A DNA stretch of 64,000 nucleotides, taken from positions 2,720,001 through 2,784,000 of the forward strand of contig NZ_CP041614.1 of assembly GCF_007197555.1 (NCBI RefSeq), written 5' to 3'. A model generated the notes under the pieces. That model was not told the DNA's origin, did no database searches, and worked only from the letters and a program-made list of their open reading frames with translations. Of this stretch, positions 1-6,798 are shown one piece after another (within the stretch, counting starts at the first letter, position 1; each line of letters begins with the position of its first letter). The position numbers and the translations under genes were made by a program. Source of the stretch: Shewanella psychropiezotolerans (GTDB taxonomy: Bacteria; Pseudomonadota; Gammaproteobacteria; Enterobacterales; Shewanellaceae).

Positions 1-993
1 GGCCGATGTGCCGACGATGGCATCCAGAGTGCGTGTCTGCTTATTATTGACATCATAGATGGCGAAACCCAGTTTGCTACCTACCATATCCAGCGGCATG
101 CGTATCTCAACATTGTAACCGGCTTCAGTCTTAATCCACTTTCCCTGAATTTTAAGCTCTGGCGTGACAGGCATTCTTTTTTTAGGGTTTTCAGGCAGCT
201 TATATGAACTCACCCAGCCATCTCTTTGAGTGGCGATGATATAGCGTTTGAATTTACCATCGGGAGCCAATGTGGCAATGGCCAGGTGGTCATTGACATC
301 GATTTTGAGACTGTTGCTGCCACGATAGATCACATGAGGATCTGTCACTTCGAAGAAGGCGTAGAGGAAACCAGCATATTTACCTACCATATGCTTAAAA
401 CTGACGTTTAATGGAGCGTCGGCTGAACGTTTAAAGATCAGATGGTCTTCGCCATAATTGATACTTCGGTGGCGGTAAGAGGCCCAGTCACTCAATTTTC
501 CATCGAGTTGAATGGGTCCGGCTAAAGGGTAAGCATATAGGTCGCGCCCCTGTTCTACCTGAGTAAGAAAACTGGCCTGTATGTCAAAGAGGCTAGGGCG
601 TTCATGCAGTGCGGTTGCGAGCGCTTGCGTGGTGCCTTCGAGTGTTTTTTCCTGACCGTATCTCAGGTATTTTTCCATCTCCCACACATATTGATAGCCT
701 AACCAGGGCAGGCAGAGGAGAAATAAAGATAAGATGGCGACTTTCGATCTCAGGCCTATGGGAGGATGAAATTTAGATAATTTGTGTTTCAGCAGAAAAA
801 AGAGTTCGCTCAGCCTGTTCGCTATTTTATAAAATTTGGCCGGGGTTATCTTGACCAGTTTTGTTTTTAACCAGCCCCAATGCTTGCGCATGCTGTTTTT
901 TGTCTTGCTAACGATGAGGAAAGCATACATAGAGGCTTTAGCTCTGATGTCCAAGAGGCGATATAACACTAGCGATACTCTTTGTTTAAACAT
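1..993 (-). CDS. pdsS: PdsS, sortase-system sensor histidine kinase (partial, C-terminus outside window)
   Basis: The frame is open from an ATG at 993 to the window edge, giving the first 331 residues. The kinase core (HisKA/HATPase) would lie outside. A basic, cytoplasmic-looking N-terminus of about 75 residues precedes one hydrophobic membrane segment (VAILSLFLLCLPWLGY), followed by a long extracytoplasmic region. That region contains a DGKLSDWA motif like the one in carbohydrate-binding family 9-type sensor domains. It lies 25 bases downstream of the response regulator gene on the same strand and next to a sortase operon. This is the known arrangement of the proteobacterial dedicated sortase system histidine kinase. 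The assignment rests on context plus the sensor layout, because no kinase motif is visible in this part. Confidence 0.85.
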   Translation of the reverse strand, partial: MFKQRVSLVLYRLLDIRAKASMYAFLIVSKTKNSMRKHWGWLKTKLVKITPAKFYKIANRLSELFFLLKHKLSKFHPPIGLRSKVAILSLFLLCLPWLGYQYVWEMEKYLRYGQEKTLEGTTQALATALHERPSLFDIQASFLTQVEQGRDLYAYPLAGPIQLDGKLSDWASYRHRSINYGEDHLIFKRSADAPLNVSFKHMVGKYAGFLYAFFEVTDPHVIYRGSNSLKIDVNDHLAIATLAPDGKFKRYIIATQRDGWVSSYKLPENPKKRMPVTPELKIQGKWIKTEAGYNVEIRMPLDMVGSKLGFAIYDVNNKQTRTLDAIVGTSA

Positions 994-1018
994 ATTAAGC
1001 GGCGTTGATTAGTCGAGC

Positions 1019-1711
1019 TTAGCCCTGAGGGTCCCATCGGTATCCCATACCATAAACGGTATCTATACAGTCGAAATCTGCGTCGAGGGCGAGGAATTTC
1101 TTTCTAATTCGTTTCACATGAGACGTGATGGTGCTGTCATCGACAAAAATTTTAGCTTCCTGCATTAATTCTTGTCGATTTTTAACATGCCCAGGGCGTT
1201 TTGCCAGTGCGTGCACCATCCAGAATTCGGTCACAGTGAGTTCAATATGCGTCTTGTTCCAATACACTTGCATGCGGTTGATGTCGATGACCAGCTTATC
1301 TCGTTCCAGCAGGTTTTCATCTAATATCTCTTTGCCCTGCAACTCTGCACGACGAAAAAGGGCGGCCAGTCTGGCAATCAAGTGTGGAAAACTGACATCC
1401 TTACTCAAGTAATCATCTGCGCCCAATCTGAGACCACATACGGTATCAAAATCACTGTCTCTGGCGGTTAAAAAGATAATAGGCAGGTTGCTCGACATGG
1501 CCCTGAGGGACTGACACAGGGTGAACCCACCGTCAATCTCATCTTCTAGCCCGATATCTATGATCGCCAGATCCGGGAGTCGGGTCAAAAAAGCCTGCAT
1601 CGCCATAGGGCGATTAGCATACGCTTGGACGCTGTAGCCTTGCTGTTGTAATACTTCTTTATAGTTTTCGCGAATGGCGACTTCATCTTCAACGATGGCG
1701 ATACGTTTCAT
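1019..1711 (-). CDS. pdsR: PdsR, sortase-system response regulator (OmpR family)
   Basis: This 230-residue regulator has an N-terminal receiver domain with acidic pocket E8/D9/E10, phospho-acceptor D52 (in IIDIG) and the conserved Lys near 105 (LSKD). A C-terminal winged-helix DNA-binding domain follows (about 135-228, with TSHVKRIRKKF as recognition region and YGMGYRW at the wing). It is cotranscribed with pdsS (25-base gap) and diverges from pdsO. It most likely controls the sortase operon through the 267-base divergent promoter region, but that target is inferred from position. Confidence 0.92.
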   Translation of the reverse strand: MKRIAIVEDEVAIRENYKEVLQQQGYSVQAYANRPMAMQAFLTRLPDLAIIDIGLEDEIDGGFTLCQSLRAMSSNLPIIFLTARDSDFDTVCGLRLGADDYLSKDVSFPHLIARLAALFRRAELQGKEILDENLLERDKLVIDINRMQVYWNKTHIELTVTEFWMVHALAKRPGHVKNRQELMQEAKIFVDDSTITSHVKRIRKKFLALDADFDCIDTVYGMGYRWDPQG

Positions 1712-1999
1712 GACCTTTAACCTTTTAAAGTCGATTATCTTGACACTAGCTAATTGATAATCGTCGGCAGCTTACTTTATTGCCGGATAACCCTGTTGGA
1801 GTGTGACTATACAGCAAAACAACGAGGTAAAAAGCCAACTTAAGTGATTGCCTTTTTGTTGCCACAATTGATACCCGCAATGCCATTTTTCCTCCCCGTC
1901 AAAGTCATCTCTATTCGTTTTAATGTTCATATCGAATTGAAGCGAACTCTTCGTTCACAGAACACATAAATAACATTAATGACAGTAGGAAATAATAAG
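1712..1999. promoter_or_regulatory. divergent promoter region pdsR / pdsO
   Basis: This is a non-coding gap between two divergently transcribed halves of the sortase cluster. It must hold promoters for both directions and is the obvious candidate site for PdsR binding. I could not pick out a convincing operator or -35/-10 pair by eye. Confidence 0.5.
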
Positions 2000-2737
2000 A
2001 TGAACAAACAATTGATTGCCGCATTAGTGATGAGCTCATTAACATTTTCGAACATGGGCTATGCATCAGACACTGAAAATCAAAGAGAGCACCATGAAGA
2101 GTTGATCGGCGTGGGCTCGGGAATTGTCCTAGGCGCGGTCGTTGGCGGGCCCATTGGCGCTATCATCGGTGCGTTTACCGGCGGCATTATCGGTAAGTCG
2201 GTTGGAGATGATACTGAGATAGAATCTCAACAGGTAAAGTTAAGCGAGCAAGAAACCACCATTCACCAACTCAATGAAGATAACCAGTCTCTGGCGCTTA
2301 TCTCTAATCAGTATGAATCGGTGCAAGATGAACTGGCCGAACTCAAGTTGGCCAGGCAGCAGAAGTTGACGGAGTTAGAGCTGGGCTTAAATATTCAATT
2401 TAAGACAGGCTCTTCTCAGTTAGAGACACATTTCCAACCTCAATTGGATGAATTGGCGAGTGCACTGCAGATGTCTGATGACCTCAGGTTAGATCTTACC
2501 GGATATGCGGATCGCCGGGGAGAGTCGACCTACAATCAGGCTTTGTCTGAGCAGAGAGTGGCCGAGGTGAAGAACTACCTGGTGAGCAAGGGGGTGAATG
2601 AACAAAGATTAACTGCTAGTGCATACGGTGCCAGTGCGCCGATAACCGTTGAGCAGAGCTTTGAGAATGACTTCTTCGATCGCAGGGTCACGATTAAATT
2701 TGTGTCACAAGATACGGCCATTGCTGCCAACCATTAA
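2000..2737 (+). CDS. pdsO: PdsO, sortase-associated OmpA-like protein
   Basis: This is a secreted or envelope protein of 245 residues. I chose the ATG at 2000 over the in-frame ATG at 1979 because an AGGA sits 9 bases before it and it yields a clean signal peptide (MNKQLIAALVMSSLTFS...). A glycine-rich hydrophobic segment (GSGIVLGAVVGGPIGAIIGAFTGG, in the glycine-zipper style) follows. Next come a coiled-coil stretch and a C-terminal OmpA-like peptidoglycan-binding domain with DLTGYADRRGES and a terminal FFDRRVTIKF. It heads the operon with the LPxTG target and sortase, as known for this family. Its precise job in the system is not established. Confidence 0.92.
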   Translation: MNKQLIAALVMSSLTFSNMGYASDTENQREHHEELIGVGSGIVLGAVVGGPIGAIIGAFTGGIIGKSVGDDTEIESQQVKLSEQETTIHQLNEDNQSLALISNQYESVQDELAELKLARQQKLTELELGLNIQFKTGSSQLETHFQPQLDELASALQMSDDLRLDLTGYADRRGESTYNQALSEQRVAEVKNYLVSKGVNEQRLTASAYGASAPITVEQSFENDFFDRRVTIKFVSQDTAIAANH

Positions 2738-2765
2738 GCGGTTTTCATAATAAAGGAATATAAAG

Positions 2766-5012
2766 ATGAGAACAGGTTTGTGTCTAGATCATTATTTGAA
2801 TTTACAAGCCCCTCTTAGGAGGGGGCTTAACTTCGCCATATCCGGGATAGTCATCATGATGGCATCTTGGATAAATGTCGCTCAGGCCATGAGTGCCGTT
2901 GAGATAACTCAAGGGAGTTTTGTTTATCACAGGCAAGGAGAGAGTGAGCCTCAGGTGGCGATGCCGCTTAACACAGATGTTCAGATGAAGGTTTCTGGCT
3001 GGGTTAATCGGGTCACAGTGACTCAGACATTCATAAATGATAGTGACGATTGGCTTAATGGTAGCTACCTGTTTCCTTTACCCAATGAGGCTGCCGTGGA
3101 TCATATGCGCCTGATCGTTGGGCAAAAGGTAATAGAGGGGCAAGTTAGAGAGAAGGAAGAGGCCAAAAAACAGTTTGAACTGGCTAAAGCTACAGGTCAA
3201 AGAGCCAGCTTGGTGGAGCAGTCGAGACCCAATATCTTTACCACATCTGTTGCTAATCTGGGGCCGGGTGAAACCTTAGTGGTGCAGATAAGCTATCAAG
3301 AGCTGGTGAAATATGAAAAAGGTGAATTCAGCCTCAGGTTTCCTATGTTAGTCAATCCAAGATACGTGCCCAAACAAGGAGGCGGGAAGAATAATTCCTA
3401 TCCTTCTACACAGAGAATGTTGGCACAGCTGGTTGACCCAAGTTATGGCTTTGGGGAGTTCAGAGCAGCAGGTCCTAAGGTCAACATTGAGATAGATCTC
3501 GATGCGGGCATAGCGCTCAGTGAGATAACCAGTGTTTACCATGATATTGATAAGCAGCCGGTGACTAATACTCAATATCTGCTCAAGTTAGCGGGCGATA
3601 CGCCTGCCAACAGAGATTTTGTCCTCAGATGGACACCTGTTTCGGGGAGTGAGCCCGTTGCGGCCATCTATGCCCAGCAGGGCCAAACCCATAAGGATGC
3701 AAACTCTTCACCAGAGGACAGCGACTATGCCTTACTGATGTTGATCCCCCCAGAGGTTGGTGCGATCAGCGCGATAGCCAGAGACTTGATACTCGTTATC
3801 GACACCTCTGGGTCCATGTCCGGTGAGGCAATAGCACAAGCCAAGAAGGCAATGGGCTATGCATTAGCCGGATTAGGGACGCGTGACAGTTTCAATATCA
3901 TCGAATTTAATTCAAATGTGCACGCTTTATCTGCACAGTCTCTGCCTGCCACGGCAAAAAATATCGGTAGGGCTAATCAGTTTATACGCACCTTAAAGGC
4001 CGATGGGGGCACAGAGATGGGTTTTGCACTGACTCGTGCGCTCGCTCCCGGGATGCACTCGGCTTATCAGCAAAATGAAGATAATTCAGACCCAGACAGT
4101 ACCCGGTTGAAGCAAGTATTGTTTATGACCGATGGGGCCGTGGCGAACGAGAGAGATTTGTTCAGTCTTATCGAGGAGCATATAGGTCATTCGAGACTGT
4201 TCACCATCGGCATAGGCTCGGCACCTAATTCTCATTTTATGGAAAGAGCGGCTGAGCTAGGTAGGGGGAGCTTCACCTACATAGGTAAGCTGGACGAGGT
4301 GCAGCAGAAAATAGAATCGCTACTGTATAAAATTGAGCATCCTCAAATCACTGATATTGAACTTCGCTATGGCGATGGCACTATTCCCGATCATTGGCCG
4401 ATCAGTATTGCGGATCTGTATGCTAATGAACCCTTGTTAGTCGCGATAAAGATGCGTCCCAAGATTTACCAGGCTTCGGCCTCTGAGTTAATCGTATCGG
4501 GCATGATAGGTAACCAATATTGGCATAGCAGTTTGTCTCTCAATGAGCGCAAATCCGCTGCAGGTTTAGATCTTGTCTGGGCCAGAAAGCAGATAGCCGC
4601 ATTGGAGATGAGTAAAAATGGGGCTAACCAAGCCAGAGTAAAAAAACAGGTGACGGCTTTGGCGCTCAAATATCACCTGGTGAGCCAGTATACTAGTTTA
4701 GTGGCGGTTGAGAGCATTCCTGCAAAGCCTTCGTCTGTGGTGTCAAATAATGCCAGTGTGGTGCAGTCCACGCCATTTGGCTGGCAACCCCCAGTGGGCT
4801 ATTTGCCTCAGACTGGGGGGGAGAGTCGCTTGCTTATCATGATGGGCATGATCTTGTTGGGTCTAGGTTTAGCCTATCTGGCAAGCTTTAGCCTTGATAA
4901 GGGAGCTGGGTTGAGTATGCTCCGTAGTTTAGCTGCTCAGAAAAGGCGACAAACAGTGTCAATTAAGACTGGCGGTGACGGACATGTGTCAGCAAAAGGC
5001 CTGGAGACATGA
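2766..5012 (+). CDS. marine proteobacterial sortase target protein (VIT + vWA, LPxTG anchor)
   Basis: This 748-residue surface protein is the dedicated substrate of the adjoining sortase. After a signal segment (to about residue 41, AQA/MSA) comes a VIT domain (about 46-175), then a vWA domain with an intact MIDAS motif (DTSGSMS, near 345). The sorting signal is LPQTGG at residues 680-685 (about 4803-4820), followed by a hydrophobic helix and then a basic tail (KRR). The tail after the helix is long, about 35 residues, compared with the few basic residues of typical Gram-positive signals. An AAGGAA-type ribosome site precedes the ATG. The gene ends in an ATGA overlap with the sortase gene, implying translational coupling. 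Its ligand is unknown; VIT/vWA proteins usually mediate adhesion or protein-protein contacts. Confidence 0.95.
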   Translation: MRTGLCLDHYLNLQAPLRRGLNFAISGIVIMMASWINVAQAMSAVEITQGSFVYHRQGESEPQVAMPLNTDVQMKVSGWVNRVTVTQTFINDSDDWLNGSYLFPLPNEAAVDHMRLIVGQKVIEGQVREKEEAKKQFELAKATGQRASLVEQSRPNIFTTSVANLGPGETLVVQISYQELVKYEKGEFSLRFPMLVNPRYVPKQGGGKNNSYPSTQRMLAQLVDPSYGFGEFRAAGPKVNIEIDLDAGIALSEITSVYHDIDKQPVTNTQYLLKLAGDTPANRDFVLRWTPVSGSEPVAAIYAQQGQTHKDANSSPEDSDYALLMLIPPEVGAISAIARDLILVIDTSGSMSGEAIAQAKKAMGYALAGLGTRDSFNIIEFNSNVHALSAQSLPATAKNIGRANQFIRTLKADGGTEMGFALTRALAPGMHSAYQQNEDNSDPDSTRLKQVLFMTDGAVANERDLFSLIEEHIGHSRLFTIGIGSAPNSHFMERAAELGRGSFTYIGKLDEVQQKIESLLYKIEHPQITDIELRYGDGTIPDHWPISIADLYANEPLLVAIKMRPKIYQASASELIVSGMIGNQYWHSSLSLNERKSAAGLDLVWARKQIAALEMSKNGANQARVKKQVTALALKYHLVSQYTSLVAVESIPAKPSSVVSNNASVVQSTPFGWQPPVGYLPQTGGESRLLIMMGMILLGLGLAYLASFSLDKGAGLSMLRSLAAQKRRQTVSIKTGGDGHVSAKGLET

Positions 5013-5602
5013 GTCGTTTACAGGGCTGGCGAACCGGGCTTTGCTGCACTGTGATATTGACCGGACTGTTATTCTTGGGAGGAGGCTCATATATGCAGGC
5101 TAAGGCGTACTTCGCACAATATCTCATTGAGCAAGCATGGCGACAAACCTTAGAGGATAAGCGACCCCATAAACCATGGAGCTGGGCTGATACTTACCCT
5201 GTGGCTAAACTGACCTTGATGACGGCAGATAATGTAGACAGTGAAGACAGAACTTTTTATGTGCTGTCCGGTGCATCGGGCAGAAATCTAGCCTTCGGGC
5301 CAACTATGGTTCAGGGCGGAGGCTTGCAGACCCAAGGGGGGAACAGGATCATAGCGGGTCATAATGATACGCACTTTTCTGTGCTTAACGGGATTAAAGC
5401 AGGACGGGTGCTAAAATTTCAAGACGCAGATAAGCAGACGAGTCTGTACCGGGTATCCTCGACTCAAATTGTGCACGAATCTGACACTCGTGCGTTGATG
5501 CCAAGTTATCATGACCAGCTGACCCTGATCACTTGTTATCCATTTAATGCCCTACAAACAGGCAGCCCGTATAGACTCATAGTGAGGGCGCTGCCTGTGT
5601 AG
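5009..5602 (+). CDS. class GN sortase (transpeptidase)
   Basis: This 197-residue membrane-anchored transpeptidase has an N-terminal transmembrane helix (about 9-30) and a sortase beta-barrel. The expected catalytic residues are visible: His118 in AGHNDTHF, Cys176 in TLITCYPF and an Arg at 189 (PYRLIVRA). The AGHND signature is what separates the Gram-negative class from the usual GHR/GHT of Gram-positive enzymes. Its start overlaps the stop of the LPxTG target by four bases, so enzyme and substrate are made together. What the sortase attaches the substrate to in a Gram-negative envelope is not known from sequence. Confidence 0.95.
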   Translation: MSRLQGWRTGLCCTVILTGLLFLGGGSYMQAKAYFAQYLIEQAWRQTLEDKRPHKPWSWADTYPVAKLTLMTADNVDSEDRTFYVLSGASGRNLAFGPTMVQGGGLQTQGGNRIIAGHNDTHFSVLNGIKAGRVLKFQDADKQTSLYRVSSTQIVHESDTRALMPSYHDQLTLITCYPFNALQTGSPYRLIVRALPV

Positions 5603-5613
5603 CGACGAATGTT

Positions 5614-6639
5614 CTAGCTGGGAATGGGCATGACCCTGTTTCGCCCCAGACGTTTGGCCTCATAGAGAAGTTTGTCCGCTCTCTCTATAAGCTCAGCGCC
5701 CTCGAGGTTTTTATCCCACTGTGCGACGCCAAATGATGCAGTGATCTTATTGATTCTAACGTCTTTTCTTCTATCTTTAAGGGAGACTTTTTCCAGCCCC
5801 CTGCGCATGGCTTCGGCCAGATGACGAGAGGAGCTAAGTTGGCTTCTAGGTATGATGACGGCAAACTCCTCTCCACCATATCGATATATTTTTGCACCAT
5901 CTCTGCAGGCTTCCTGCAATCGCTTAGCGACCGCTTTAAGGACTTGGTCGCCTAATTGATGACCATAATTGTCATTAAATGCCTTGAAATGGTCAATATC
6001 CACCAGGATGAGGCATAAGCCGTCAGGTGATTGACTCAGGGAGCCTCTTAGATCGTTATCGAATGCGCGGCGATTGAAGATACCCGTTAGTGCATCGTAC
6101 AGCATGATTTGTTCAGATTTTGCGAGTTGCTGCTTTAATGCATCTATCTCTTGTTGGGCTTTACTGAGTTGGCCAGTGAAATATTGTGTGCTCGAACGTA
6201 TGTCGTCGGACTCTTTGACTAAGCTTCTGACGATACCGAGTACCTTCTCTAAACTGACGCCTTCCTCTTCTATCCGGTTTAACTTCTCGAAATTACTGTC
6301 GATACGGCGCTGAAATTGAGTGGCGTCTAAGTTAGTATCCTTGAGAGAGTGAGATAGTTCTGTCGCCATAGCCTCAAGGTTCTGTCGCATGTCGAGGACA
6401 TCGACTTCGATGGGATCTGACACGTACTCACGATATAGCATCTCTGCATTCACGGGCGGGCAGGTATGATGCTGCTCAATAACCGTGTCGAGTCGTTTAT
6501 TTAATTCTGGGCTTTGCTCTGAGACATAGGTATACCAGAGCGCGTAATTGGTTGGCGTGGTGGGAATTTGGTGCTTCAACATCAAAGGAACGGCTTTTTT
6601 TAAATTTTTTGCCGCTATTTTTATTATTTCTCTAGACAT
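5614..6639 (-). CDS. diguanylate cyclase (GGDEF domain)
   Basis: This predicted c-di-GMP synthase has 341 residues. Residues 1-100 form an N-terminal alpha-helical region of the type seen in soluble regulators. A coiled coil (about 115-178) follows, then a GGDEF domain (about 180-340) with active-site GGEEF at 255-259, the nucleotide-binding DALTGIFNRRAF and the metal-binding DIDHFKAFND. The position of the inhibitory I-site (RxxD) reads R246-D-G-A249, so the second acidic residue is absent and product inhibition may be weak. There is no membrane segment. It is convergent with the sortase gene (11 bases between stops) and probably unrelated to it. Confidence 0.93.
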   Translation of the reverse strand: MSREIIKIAAKNLKKAVPLMLKHQIPTTPTNYALWYTYVSEQSPELNKRLDTVIEQHHTCPPVNAEMLYREYVSDPIEVDVLDMRQNLEAMATELSHSLKDTNLDATQFQRRIDSNFEKLNRIEEEGVSLEKVLGIVRSLVKESDDIRSSTQYFTGQLSKAQQEIDALKQQLAKSEQIMLYDALTGIFNRRAFDNDLRGSLSQSPDGLCLILVDIDHFKAFNDNYGHQLGDQVLKAVAKRLQEACRDGAKIYRYGGEEFAVIIPRSQLSSSRHLAEAMRRGLEKVSLKDRRKDVRINKITASFGVAQWDKNLEGAELIERADKLLYEAKRLGRNRVMPIPS

Positions 6640-6712
6640 AAATCTCCCAAGACTAATACCAATCTAAGCTTCCCAGACTAATACCGATTTAAGTAAGTAT
6701 AAGCACTTTAGT
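6640..6712. repeat. short imperfect direct repeats upstream of the diguanylate cyclase
   Basis: Two copies of a unit close to CCCAGACTAATACCGATTTAA lie back to back (about 6646-6668 and 6670-6693), differing at a few positions. The TAATACC core is also the terminal motif of the MITE-like element at 41327-41598. They lie in the leader or promoter of the cyclase gene. Confidence 0.55.
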
Positions 6713-6798
6713 TGGTAAATGAGAGCATAGTTAATGAGCCGAATAAAGAGCAGCCAGAAGGGGGATATTTTCCTCCTGGTCATGCTTAATTTGTGAGG

